Positions 1-7,637 of a DNA stretch of 8,992 nt are shown piece after piece (position 1 is the first letter of the stretch; the number at the start of each line of letters is the position of its first letter). The stretch lies in contig CATLBU010000031.1 in NCBI GenBank assembly GCA_949879835.1, positions 1 through 8,992 of the forward strand, read 5' to 3'. Source of the DNA: an uncultured Bacilli bacterium (GTDB taxonomy: Bacteria > Bacillota_I > Bacilli_A > RF39 > UBA660). The notes beneath the pieces are model-generated. The model did not search any database and was not told the DNA's origin. It worked only from the letters and a program-made list of their open reading frames with translations. Made by a program: the position numbers and the translations under genes.

Positions 1-1288
1 ATATATCATCACCAATATTTGCTAATTTTCCAAACATCATAACTGTGGAAAATCTATCATTTAATTTTTTCAAATCAAGAACAGATGTATTTCTTCTACC
101 TAACATATCTTTCAACATATTCAAATAAGTGGATTTACCATTTGATCCTGAACCAATTAATATAAATGCTTTTCCTAATTCATTTCTTCTATACATACAA
201 TATCCTGTCAATTCTTCAAGTAATTCTCTTATTTCTTTATCATTACAAGAAATATTATTTAATACTTCATCAACATCTTCAGAATAAGCATTTTTGTTAT
301 AATCCCATTCAATTTTATTAGTAATAATAAAATCAGGTGAATAAGGTAATAATTCATTTGTATCAATGTTTAATATTCCATTTCTAAAAGCAATAAATTT
401 TGCTGGTGTAACTGGTGTATTCTCTCTAATTAAAATATCTAAATATGACATTACTTCTGTTCTTTTGGCTCTATTTAGTTGTGGTATATGTTCAATCATT
501 GCTGATTCAATTTCTTGTTGACCAGTGATGTATATTCCATCTTTAAATAAGTGCAATTGGTTATTAATTCTTTTAATATGATGATTGTTCTTTAAAAATA
601 AAGCAAATTTATCAAATAAGAATGAATTCCCCTTGTAAAAAATAGGTTTCTTAAATGAATCATCTCTTAATATTACATCCAATTCATCATCTGATAATGG
701 TTCTTTCAAAACATAATTATTAATGATTTTTATAGTTTCTCTTGCTTCCTCTATTGAAAAATCACTTGATTGTAAGGTTAGGATATAATTAAATAATGCT
801 TGATTTCTTCCATCACCATTTTCCATATTTTGAAAATCTGTACTATTTTTAACTGGTATCATCCATTTTGGAATAGATTGATATTCCATACCTTCTTCAA
901 TATCCCATTCAATAAATCTTTCTTTATTATCAAATTTAAGAATTTCATATGAATTTTTACATCCAACTTTAATATCGGCAGTTATCCCACATGCTAAATT
1001 GCAATGAGTATAACATTTATCAATATTAGTATTTCTAAATAAAAAGTGTTTCCCTCTAGTTGTTTTGTAAACTCTACAATTTAATTGAAAATCTTCAACA
1101 ATATTCATTAATACTTCTGCTTGTTCACTATCATCAATATCAACTAAAATAGTATTGTCTGCAAGAATACCTGCAAATTCAGGTAAATCTTTTACTTCTT
1201 CATAAGATTTAAAATCATTTCTATTTTTAAACTTTTCCATACACTTTTTATCTTTGGTTTTCACATATCCTTTAAAAAATTCATCCAT
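1..1288 (-). CDS. Phage primase-helicase (AEP primase + D5/SF3 helicase), 3' end cut off by window
   Basis: The protein should make RNA primers and unwind the phage replication fork. Translation from the ATG at 1288 gives 429 residues before the left window edge, with no stop. The N-terminal part carries the archaeo-eukaryotic primase signature: ILVDIDD at 47-53 (catalytic D50, D52), TTRGKH at 76-81 (H81) and ADIKV at 104-108 (D105). A GRN..L motif follows at 160-165. After a D5-type linker comes the SF3 helicase Walker A, GSGSNGKST at 379-387; ANIGDD near 423-428 looks like the start of Walker B. The start is well supported: TAATG overlaps the polymerase stop by one base, and GGGGTGAT precedes it. 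Sensor, arginine-finger and C-terminal wing regions lie outside the window. Domain assignment is confident from motifs; full length is unknown. Confidence 0.93.
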   Translation of the reverse strand, partial: MDEFFKGYVKTKDKKCMEKFKNRNDFKSYEEVKDLPEFAGILADNTILVDIDDSEQAEVLMNIVEDFQLNCRVYKTTRGKHFLFRNTNIDKCYTHCNLACGITADIKVGCKNSYEILKFDNKERFIEWDIEEGMEYQSIPKWMIPVKNSTDFQNMENGDGRNQALFNYILTLQSSDFSIEEARETIKIINNYVLKEPLSDDELDVILRDDSFKKPIFYKGNSFLFDKFALFLKNNHHIKRINNQLHLFKDGIYITGQQEIESAMIEHIPQLNRAKRTEVMSYLDILIRENTPVTPAKFIAFRNGILNIDTNELLPYSPDFIITNKIEWDYNKNAYSEDVDEVLNNISCNDKEIRELLEELTGYCMYRRNELGKAFILIGSGSNGKSTYLNMLKDMLGRRNTSVLDLKKLNDRFSTVMMFGKLANIGDDI

Positions 1289-3003
1289 TATATCACCCCA
1301 AAATCATTTAATCTTTTAGTTGCTAGGTTAATATACCAAGTTTTATCTAATTTATTGGGTACTTTAACATCATTGACTTCTTCATTGTAAATAAAGCAAT
1401 GTTCAGGTGAATTAGATATTTTTGCAGGTTTACCTGTTCTTTCACTAACTTTTGTGACACCTGGATCATCTATGTATTTTGATGCAAAAATCCTAATACA
1501 TTTTTCTTTAACTTTTTGTTCACCATGAAGTATATATTTATATTTATTAGATATTTTTGTAACCAATTGAAATTCTTTTAAATCATTACAATTATTAATT
1601 GTTTCTTCAACTGGAATATTATTAACCATATAATCCACCAATGCTTTATTGATTATTGGTAAGTCATAATCAAGATTATTAAGTTTTTTAACATAAGCAC
1701 CTTTTGACTTGTACTTACCATCTGCATCTACAATAATGTAATTATTAACATCTTTTTGGAATACTTTTCTATATTCATCAAATTCCAAATTTAAATGTGT
1801 TCTTTGTTCCCACTCATAAGCAATGTCATCTATCATTTCATAATCTTCATAATTATTCATTTTTACAAGAATACCATCTGTATTAGATTGAATTATTTGA
1901 CAATGTGGTTCAAGTTTTTCAATTAAATCTAATAAAAGTAATTGTCCATATACACAAACCCTATTTGCTTGCAGTGGATCATATAACCCATTATTTTTAT
2001 CTTTCATAACCCCATATGTTGAATTTAATACTAATTTTAATGGTGCTTGTAGTGGATTCTTCTCTTTTTTATACTTTAATCTTGTATGATATATTTCTTC
2101 ATATTTTTTTGGATCTTTCATACTTCTGCTATGTAAGTTGTATTGAATCATCAATGAAGGATATAGGGATGCAACATCCATATTTAGAAAATATCCTTCA
2201 CCTGAATATTGTGGTATTGCACCATGCACACCACCCCATCCAAATTGATGTGGAACACCTGCAACCATAATATCTAATTGATTCTTTTTGCCATCTTTTT
2301 CATAACATCTATTTTCTTCATTCTTATACCAATCAACCACTTCTGTGTATTTTTCTATTCTTAAAGTAGAAGGGAAATCAATTTCAAATTCATCATTGTA
2401 TTCCCTTTTGTTTGCTTCAAGAATAGTTGCAGATAGTTGTGCTTTAGTTTTAGATATTAATGACATATTAAGTGGTTTACCTTCACATGCTATTTTTACT
2501 AAACCTAAATGTGCTTCAAAATCACTTTTTCTTTGAAGAAACACTTCAATAGTTTGTTCAACATCATGTCTGCAATATTTAACTGTTTCTTCAAGTTCTT
2601 TATCAGTAAGTTTTCTATCAATATCAAATGGAACACTTGATTCTTTAATATCATTACCCATAAAACCTTCAAAAGATTTTAAACCACGATCTATACTCAT
2701 CATTACATCATAATTATTCAAAGATATATTTCTAAATAAAGAACTAAACTTCCATCCAGGATTTCCTTTTAAGATTATAAAGTCATTTATTCTTTTTGGA
2801 TTAAATCCACAAAGGATGCCTTTTAAAATGTATTGATCATAATGTCTTGAATTGAAACCAACCCATATTTCATTAATGTTATCTTGATAAATCTTTTCTA
2901 ATTCTTCCTGGTTATTAATAACAACATGTTCTTTTTTATTTTTCATATCAATTATTACAACCAACCAGTCTTCTTTGAAAACCTCAAAGTCATAAAATAA
3001 CAT
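1288..3003 (-). CDS. Compact family B DNA polymerase with 3'-5' proofreading exonuclease motifs
   Basis: This is the replicative DNA polymerase of the phage, 571 aa. Exonuclease motifs are present: ExoI D5-F-E7, ExoII N51..YD56, and ExoIII Y143-CRH-D147. A linker motif, FGWGGVHGA at 254-262, sits where family B enzymes have YxGG. The polymerase motifs are family B, not family A: motif A D276-VASLYPS, motif B K323-LVLNSTYG, motif C SNTDG at 373-377, then YKSKG at 431-435. Motif C departs from the usual DTD: its first acidic residue is N374, while the key D376 remains. Only 47 residues separate motif A from motif B, so a phi29-type TPR1 insertion is absent. This fits priming by the primase encoded next to it rather than protein priming. 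An AAAGGA ribosome binding site lies 10 bases upstream of the ATG. Confidence 0.93.
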   Translation of the reverse strand: MLFYDFEVFKEDWLVVIIDMKNKKEHVVINNQEELEKIYQDNINEIWVGFNSRHYDQYILKGILCGFNPKRINDFIILKGNPGWKFSSLFRNISLNNYDVMMSIDRGLKSFEGFMGNDIKESSVPFDIDRKLTDKELEETVKYCRHDVEQTIEVFLQRKSDFEAHLGLVKIACEGKPLNMSLISKTKAQLSATILEANKREYNDEFEIDFPSTLRIEKYTEVVDWYKNEENRCYEKDGKKNQLDIMVAGVPHQFGWGGVHGAIPQYSGEGYFLNMDVASLYPSLMIQYNLHSRSMKDPKKYEEIYHTRLKYKKEKNPLQAPLKLVLNSTYGVMKDKNNGLYDPLQANRVCVYGQLLLLDLIEKLEPHCQIIQSNTDGILVKMNNYEDYEMIDDIAYEWEQRTHLNLEFDEYRKVFQKDVNNYIIVDADGKYKSKGAYVKKLNNLDYDLPIINKALVDYMVNNIPVEETINNCNDLKEFQLVTKISNKYKYILHGEQKVKEKCIRIFASKYIDDPGVTKVSERTGKPAKISNSPEHCFIYNEEVNDVKVPNKLDKTWYINLATKRLNDFGVI

Positions 3004-3035
3004 TTAATTCACATCCTTTCATAAATACTTTTTAA

Positions 3036-3515
3036 TTAGTCTTCTAAAACAAAAACCTCTTCAACTTTAAAAGTTTTAAATCCTTTGCTATTGTCTTTAT
3101 AAGAAAGTGCATATTCAAAATTTCCTGTTATTTCTTCAAATACATCCATTAACAATTCTGAATATTGTTTATAATTTTTGAAATCAATATCAATTGGTTT
3201 TTCCATTTCACCTACTAAACTTCTTAATAATTCATTTACAATATGAATTTGAAAACCTTGTGTAACTACTTGATTCATAAATAATATTGAATTTTTATAT
3301 TCACCATTTATAATCTTGAACCAAATTGAAACCATAGGATCACCATTCTTTGATGACTTTAATTCCATTTGATTAACTTCAACTTCATATTCACCTTCAG
3401 GTACTTCTTTAAAAGTGGCTTGTCCACCATTTTCTGCTGCTTCAGCAACATCTTTTTGTAAATTTTCTGTGTCAATTTCTTTATCCCATTTTTCAAATAA
3501 ATTTTTCTTTTCCAT
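3036..3515 (-). CDS. DUF669-family phage protein, probable ssDNA-binding/recombination accessory protein
   Basis: A 159-aa acidic, soluble protein. The core FKEVPEGEYEVEVNQM (around residues 36-51), followed by the SKNGDPMVSIWFKIINGEYK stretch (55-74), is typical of the DUF669 phage family. These proteins are usually encoded beside a Sak4-like ATPase and the polymerase. The alternating beta-like segments are compatible with an OB fold, and the C-terminus is acidic and ends VFVLED, as in many SSBs. An ssDNA-binding role is inferred from family and position; no catalytic motif is visible. Being next to a Sak4-like ATPase matters, because Sak4 proteins commonly work with a neighbouring SSB. The start is supported by AGAAGGA seven bases upstream of the ATG, and the gene follows the fusion gene by 21 bases. 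Confidence 0.8.
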   Translation of the reverse strand: MEKKNLFEKWDKEIDTENLQKDVAEAAENGGQATFKEVPEGEYEVEVNQMELKSSKNGDPMVSIWFKIINGEYKNSILFMNQVVTQGFQIHIVNELLRSLVGEMEKPIDIDFKNYKQYSELLMDVFEEITGNFEYALSYKDNSKGFKTFKVEEVFVLED

Positions 3516-3536
3516 GATTAATTCCTTCTTTCTTTA

Positions 3537-5267
3537 TTATTCAGTTCTTCTTTTTCTTACCCTTTTAGGTTTTTCTTCAGTAGTTTCTTCTACTGGTTCA
3601 GATTCTTTAACTTCTTCAACAATTTTCTCTTCATTATTTTCAATAGGTGTTAAAACTCTATTTCCATAGTTATCTGTTTCTTCAAGATATTCTGAATCAC
3701 TTTCAGTTGCATCTTCTTTTGGTTGTTCTTCAACTTTTTCTTCAGTTCTTGATGATTTTCTTCTACTTGTTGTTTTTACTTCTGAAGTAGAACTATTTGA
3801 AATATTTTTATTTGCTTCATCATATACTTCAATAAATTCATCATAATTCAAATCAATTTCACTAACATTTGTTGTTAATCTTCCACCACCAAATACAACT
3901 TCATCAGATTTGAATGATAAGATTCTTTTATTATCTTCAGCAACAATTCTTGCAACAATATCAACCATACCTGCAATTTTATTTGCTGCTTTCTCTTGAA
4001 TATTTGGTTTAATTGAAGTTATCTTGTCACCACCTCTTTTTGTTAAATCTTTAGATGCATCTTCATGTGATATTAAGATAATGTTTTCATAATCCAAATT
4101 CATAAGTCTTTTTAATGTTGATAAAAATTCTGTTCTAACTTTATCCCATGCCCTAAATGAATCATCACTTTCATGTGTAATTCCCATTTGGTCATACATA
4201 TAAAGTCTGCAATACTCATATGTATCTTCAATTAAGTCAACAACAATAGTTTTAAATGTATTGTCTTTCTTTTCTAATTCAGCAATAACATCTTTAAACT
4301 TTTGCCATGCAAATGTTCTTTTTGTCATTCTTCCTTCAACTTTTACTTCATCTTTAATTGGAATATAAGGTGCATCAACAAACTTTATATTCCCATCTGT
4401 ATTAAGCATTAATGGATCAGGAAACTTATTTGCAAAGGTTGTTTTTCCACTGAATGGTTTTCCATACACCCATATTGTCCTTTTATCTATTTTTTCAATA
4501 TTTCTTCTTTCATTTACTGGTAATAACATATAATCAATTCCTTCCTTACAGTATTTTTCATATTCACACCAACCACATAGGTAGGTTTCATTTTTATTAA
4601 ATTCTTCACACTCTATACTTTTCTTGATATTTAGTGTAAAATTAATAACATAATCAGGGTTGTATTCAACATCTAATATTTTTATACTAGATTTAGACAA
4701 TTCCTCTTGTAATCTATCCCTGAATTCATCAAGTGTTTCAGTCTTTTTCAACTTAATGTTGATTTTAGGTACAAGTAAATAATGTAGATTTTTAATTTTA
4801 ATTTGATTTAATGTTTCTTTTTCTTTAAAATATTTATAAAGATGTAGTTGTGGTGAATCCTTATAATGATAAGCATTATTTGAATATTTAAAATCCCATA
4901 AATCGTATGTTCCATCTTCATTTGGTGATAATAAATCTATGTAACCAATAAAGTCTTCAGTTTTGATTGGTACTTCATAATCACCAGGTGGTAACATTTC
5001 TTTTGCTTTTGGAATTAAATATCTTAACTTAATTGCTTCATTGATGTGGTCATCAGTAATTATTGGATATTGTGAATAATATTCTTTAATTGCAGTTTCT
5101 ACATCTTTTTCTATGCCTGTATGAAGTGCAGTTCCTAAATATAAAGGATTATTAGCATCATCTGTATTCTTTAAAGTTTTTAACTTATCCAAATACTTTA
5201 ATTTATATTTAAACGGACATCCTTCAAAACATTCAATTCTTGAATGTGAAATTTCCACATCTATCAC
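3537..5267 (-). CDS. Fused Cas4-like PD-(D/E)XK exonuclease and Sak4-like AAA/RecA ATPase
   Basis: A 576-aa two-domain recombination protein. Residues 1-245 form a RecB/Cas4-type nuclease: ISHSRIECFEGCPFKYK at the N-terminus, LGTALH (H49), GYID (D111), DFK (D125, K127) and Q140. It has four candidate Fe-S cysteines, C17, C231, C234 and C240. Residues 247 to about 485 form a phage AAA_24/Sak4-like ATPase: Walker A GKPFSGKTT at 269-277, Walker B TIVVD ending at D344, and ILISHED at 397-403. The remaining ~90 residues are a charged, low-complexity tail rich in E and K that ends in a basic cluster (KRVRKRR). The family role is end resection plus strand annealing. The start used is GTG, overlapping the upstream stop (GTGA). 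GTG at 5258 (residue 4) has better spacing from AGGTGAT and may be the true start. An internal start at M247 is described separately. Confidence 0.9.
   Translation of the reverse strand: MIDVEISHSRIECFEGCPFKYKLKYLDKLKTLKNTDDANNPLYLGTALHTGIEKDVETAIKEYYSQYPIITDDHINEAIKLRYLIPKAKEMLPPGDYEVPIKTEDFIGYIDLLSPNEDGTYDLWDFKYSNNAYHYKDSPQLHLYKYFKEKETLNQIKIKNLHYLLVPKINIKLKKTETLDEFRDRLQEELSKSSIKILDVEYNPDYVINFTLNIKKSIECEEFNKNETYLCGWCEYEKYCKEGIDYMLLPVNERRNIEKIDKRTIWVYGKPFSGKTTFANKFPDPLMLNTDGNIKFVDAPYIPIKDEVKVEGRMTKRTFAWQKFKDVIAELEKKDNTFKTIVVDLIEDTYEYCRLYMYDQMGITHESDDSFRAWDKVRTEFLSTLKRLMNLDYENIILISHEDASKDLTKRGGDKITSIKPNIQEKAANKIAGMVDIVARIVAEDNKRILSFKSDEVVFGGGRLTTNVSEIDLNYDEFIEVYDEANKNISNSSTSEVKTTSRRKSSRTEEKVEEQPKEDATESDSEYLEETDNYGNRVLTPIENNEEKIVEEVKESEPVEETTEEKPKRVRKRRTE
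4527..4547 (-). promoter_or_regulatory. Candidate internal ribosome binding site and start for the ATPase domain alone
   Basis: Inside the fusion gene, AAGGAAGGA (4547-4539) lies nine bases before an in-frame ATG (4529-4527, M247). That ATG falls exactly at the junction between the last Fe-S cysteine segment of the nuclease and the ATPase. Initiation here would give a 330-residue protein starting MLLPVNERRNIEKIDKR, which resembles the start and length of stand-alone phage ATPases of this family. What is seen is the sequence and spacing; use as a start is inference, since Lys-Glu-Gly codons also explain the purine run. Confidence 0.45.
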
Positions 5268-5593
5268 CTACCTTTTCGATTATCGTTTGGTGTAACACCA
5301 TATTCTTTTAAGAATTTAATAGTTGCTTTAAAATCTTCAAATTGATCAGGATATAATACTTGTGCATATCCACCTGCTTGTTTGATTTTTTCTATATTCC
5401 AAAGTTGTAATTCAGATGGTTTTCCTTTTTCACTTTTAAGTTCAATTCCTAAAAAGAAACCAGCACAACATATTAGTAAATCAGGAATACCTTTTTGTGT
5501 ATAAGCAGCACCACCCCAATATTTGATAAAATAACAACCTTCATCTTTAAGAAACTTTTTTACTTTATTTTCAAAATCCTTTTCTTGTGCCAT
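5264..5593 (-). CDS. VRR-NUC domain nuclease
   Basis: A 109-aa single-domain nuclease of the VRR-NUC branch of the PD-(D/E)XK superfamily. These are found in many phage replication modules and are related to the Holliday-junction-resolvase-like domain of FAN1. Visible signature: KGIPDLL with D38, GIELK with E51 and K53, a GK.SELQ segment with Q63, then a GGYAQVLYP strand. The length is normal for the phage-type stand-alone form. The likely role is structure-specific cutting during recombination or replication-fork processing; the substrate cannot be read from the sequence. I chose the ATG at 5593 over a TTG six bases upstream, because AAAGG lies nine bases before the ATG but only three before the TTG. 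The gene follows the preceding stop by two bases and overlaps the fusion gene by four. Confidence 0.92.
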   Translation of the reverse strand: MAQEKDFENKVKKFLKDEGCYFIKYWGGAAYTQKGIPDLLICCAGFFLGIELKSEKGKPSELQLWNIEKIKQAGGYAQVLYPDQFEDFKATIKFLKEYGVTPNDNRKGR

Positions 5594-5595
5594 AA

Positions 5596-5790
5596 TCAAT
5601 AACCTTTATTAATGATTTCTTTTACTACTGACACATAAATGGTTGCAAACAAATCATTAGTTCCTTTCCAACATAAATAAACATTTTCAAAATCATTATC
5701 TTTTAAAACTAAATCAAATAAATTTAAACTATTAAGATTGTCTTCTATCCAATCCCATACTTTTCTGTCAATTTTCCATATTTTCTTCAT
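5596..5790 (-). CDS. Small phage protein of unknown function (64 aa)
   Basis: I do not recognise a family. The protein is soluble with no signal or membrane segment, mildly acidic in the middle, and rich in tryptophan for its size (W5, W12, W14, W41). An amphipathic N-terminal helix (around 9-30) and a beta-like segment around NVYLCW and ATIYVSVV can be imagined. It is probably a real gene: it has a strong GAGGTGG ribosome binding site before the ATG, lies 13 bases after the preceding stop, and is followed two bases later by the nuclease start. Position suggests an accessory role in replication or recombination, but nothing in the protein shows which. Confidence 0.72.
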   Translation of the reverse strand: MKKIWKIDRKVWDWIEDNLNSLNLFDLVLKDNDFENVYLCWKGTNDLFATIYVSVVKEIINKGY

Positions 5791-5803
5791 AATCCACCTC
5801 TTT

Positions 5804-6082
5804 TTACTTAAACCTATAACTGTATGATGCTTTTCTTTTTGTAACCTTCTTATAATCTTTAACTAGATCATTAAATAATTCAGGTTCTTTTTCTTCTAGT
5901 TGTTTTAAATCAATAGATGTTGTTTCACTTGCACTTGTATAACTAACTGTTACAATGTCATTTTTATAACCTTCAGTTGTTAAATAGTCTTTTTCAAGTG
6001 TTTCCTTAATTTTAGATACCCTTTCATCAATAGATTTTTTTTGAATATCTAAATTATGAAGTTCTTCTAAAAGTTCATCCAT
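5804..6082 (-). CDS. Small coiled-coil phage protein of unknown function (92 aa)
   Basis: The N-terminal ~35 residues (MDELLEELHNLDIQKKSIDE onward) look like a charged coiled coil. A beta-rich, Ser/Thr-containing segment follows (TVSYTSASETTSIDLKQ), then a basic C-terminus with DYKKVTKRKASYSYRFK. The layout of a coiled coil followed by a short folded tail near a helicase gene recalls the siphovirus Gp157 group. The protein is much shorter, however, and I see no specific signature, so this is only a suggestion. I chose the ATG at 6082 because AAAGGGGGTGATT (6098-6086), almost a full match to the anti-Shine-Dalgarno complement, ends just upstream. A GTG at 6091 would lie inside that site. The start is one base after the stop of the membrane protein gene, which suggests coupled translation. 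Confidence 0.8.
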   Translation of the reverse strand: MDELLEELHNLDIQKKSIDERVSKIKETLEKDYLTTEGYKNDIVTVSYTSASETTSIDLKQLEEKEPELFNDLVKDYKKVTKRKASYSYRFK

Positions 6083-6083
6083 C

Positions 6084-6305
6084 TTAATCACCCCCTTTCA
6101 ATGTATTAACACATTGCACATTTTCTAATCTATGTTGTATATGTGTAATTGCACTTCCAATTACAATTCCTAAAATTAAGAATATAATTAGAAGAATGCA
6201 CAATGTCTTAACCTTTAATTTCACAATTTTTTTCTTTTTTCTTTCAGGTAGTGTTCTTTGTGAAATAATATTTCTACCATATTTCTTCTCTGAATAATTC
6301 ATCAT
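6084..6305 (-). CDS. Single-pass membrane protein of unknown function (73 aa)
   Basis: A small protein with a hydrophilic, basic N-terminus (residues 1-33, including ERKKKKIVKLKVK), one clear hydrophobic helix at about 34-54 (TLCILLIIFLILGIVIGSAIT) and a short polar C-terminus. The positive-inside rule predicts the basic N-terminus in the cytoplasm and about 19 residues outside. No signal-peptidase site or lipobox is visible. The gene begins inside the 3' end of the helicase gene (32-base overlap, different frame) with AAAGGA before tandem ATGs at 6305 and 6302; a TTG at 6308 is less likely. Its place among replication genes raises the possibility of membrane anchoring of the replication complex. 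That is inference; exclusion or host-takeover functions fit equally well. Confidence 0.75.
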   Translation of the reverse strand: MMNYSEKKYGRNIISQRTLPERKKKKIVKLKVKTLCILLIIFLILGIVIGSAITHIQHRLENVQCVNTLKGGD

Positions 6306-7623
6306 CAAAATCCTTTCTCATCATTAATCTTGGTAATATTCCTTTATCTTCTATTGAATTTTTGCATAATAGAAGATAATAGAAACATGTTTGATTTTGA
6401 CCAATTCTGTGTATTCTTTTTTTACTTTGTTCATACAAATCTGAACTTTGGGTTAAACTGAAATATATTATTTTATTTGATTTTTGTAAGTTTAATCCCA
6501 TACTTCCTGATTGATATTGAATAAGAGTAACTGAATTGTCTTGTTCTTCATAGTTTTTTAAATCTTTAATCTGACCATTTACTTCTGAAATTGGTCTTTC
6601 ATGTTTTTCAATAATTTCTTTTAACTTTTCTTTTTCTTGAATGAAATTATAAAATATAATTAATCTATCATTTGTACTTTCAAGTAAGTCTTCAAAAGCA
6701 TCTAATTTGTTTTTATTGTATTGACTACAAATTTGTCTTGCATATAATAATTTTGTTAAACTTGTATTTCCAACTAATTCATCATCTTCAATTGTTACAA
6801 TTCCATTGTCTTTAAATGTTTTATATTCTTTTGGTGGTTTTATATAAATTGGTATTTCTACTTGTTCAGGTAAATCAAAACATTCTTCTGTTTTTTTAAA
6901 GATTGCACCATGTTGTCTTAATTTTTCTTTTAATCTTTCAACATTTTTGTATGGTTCATCTTTGTTTACAATCCATATTGGAACACCACCAACATCTAAT
7001 CTTTCCCAATTGATATACTGCTTGTTATAAACTTCCTTTTTAATATCCCATCCAAGTAAATGAATTTGTGTCCATAGGTTTTCATATTTACCACTTGATG
7101 GTGTTCCTGAAAGTAAAATTACATTTTCAGCATTTAATTTTAAAATGAATTTACTTCTTTTTGCTTTATCATTTTGAATTAATGAACTTTCATCAAGTAA
7201 CAAAGTGAAATTTCTTAAGTTTAATAATTCTTTTCTTCTAAACACTAAATCATAATTTATAATTCCTATATAAGTACAAGGATCAAGTGATGGTTCTGAA
7301 TAACTTTGTTCTGTCCAATCATCATAAATAACATTTGGTTCATATGCTTCTTTAACATCATTTACAAATCTTTCTAATTGTTTTTTGTCTGTTAAGTCAT
7401 AAATTTGTAGGATTAGTTTATCTTCATAATTTTCTTTGAAATGATTTATCCAATCATTAATCTTTGATTTTTGACAAATAACTAAATTTCCACTTGTTCC
7501 AAAATCAATCATCTTTTCAGAACCTATGAATGTTTTTCCTAAACCCATATCCAAATAGTAAGCACATCTATTAAATTCTTTGGTTTTTTCAAGTGCTTCA
7601 ATTTGATGTTTAAATAGTTCCAT
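6274..7623 (-). CDS. SNF2-type superfamily 2 DNA helicase/translocase
   Basis: A 449-aa ATP-dependent DNA translocase with all main SF2/SNF2 motifs. There is an early FKHQ (Q-motif-like), motif I DMGLGKT at 25-31 and Ia NLVICQKSKINDW. Motif II is DESS at 144-147, a common phage variant of DEAH. Motif III is SGTPSSG at 172-178, motif V GSMGLNL at 373-379 and motif VI QSKKRIHRIGQ at 399-409. The length fits the minimal phage form, with no accessory nuclease or zinc domain. It probably remodels DNA or protein-DNA complexes during phage replication or recombination. Two ATGs are possible; the one at 7623 lies eight bases from GTGAGG while the one at 7629 lies two, so I prefer 7623. The gene follows the HTH regulator closely and overlaps the membrane protein gene by 32 bases. 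Confidence 0.95.
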   Translation of the reverse strand: MELFKHQIEALEKTKEFNRCAYYLDMGLGKTFIGSEKMIDFGTSGNLVICQKSKINDWINHFKENYEDKLILQIYDLTDKKQLERFVNDVKEAYEPNVIYDDWTEQSYSEPSLDPCTYIGIINYDLVFRRKELLNLRNFTLLLDESSLIQNDKAKRSKFILKLNAENVILLSGTPSSGKYENLWTQIHLLGWDIKKEVYNKQYINWERLDVGGVPIWIVNKDEPYKNVERLKEKLRQHGAIFKKTEECFDLPEQVEIPIYIKPPKEYKTFKDNGIVTIEDDELVGNTSLTKLLYARQICSQYNKNKLDAFEDLLESTNDRLIIFYNFIQEKEKLKEIIEKHERPISEVNGQIKDLKNYEEQDNSVTLIQYQSGSMGLNLQKSNKIIYFSLTQSSDLYEQSKKRIHRIGQNQTCFYYLLLCKNSIEDKGILPRLMMRKDFDDELFREEIW

Positions 7624-7637
7624 AATCATAACCTCAC

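Noticed and set aside
2016..2270. Plus-strand open frame inside the polymerase gene
   Set aside because: It lies wholly antisense to a gene with clear family B motifs, has no ribosome binding site of note and shows no protein features beyond composition expected from the opposite strand.
2345..2536. Plus-strand open frame of 63 codons inside the polymerase gene
   Set aside because: Antisense shadow of the polymerase coding sequence; no support for translation.
1288..3003. Family A (Pol I-like) assignment for the polymerase
   Set aside because: The motifs DxxSLYPS and KxxxNSTYG are those of family B; no family A motif (DYSQIELR-like or HDE) is present.
3415..3669. Plus-strand open frame spanning the DUF669 start and the end of the fusion gene
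   Set aside because: Ser/Phe-rich composition is what the antisense of Glu/Lys-rich coding sequence gives; it covers the ribosome binding site region of two real genes.
4530..5267. Cas4-like domain as a sign of a CRISPR system
   Set aside because: No Cas1, Cas2 or repeat-spacer array is visible, and the domain is fused to a phage recombination ATPase within a replication operon.
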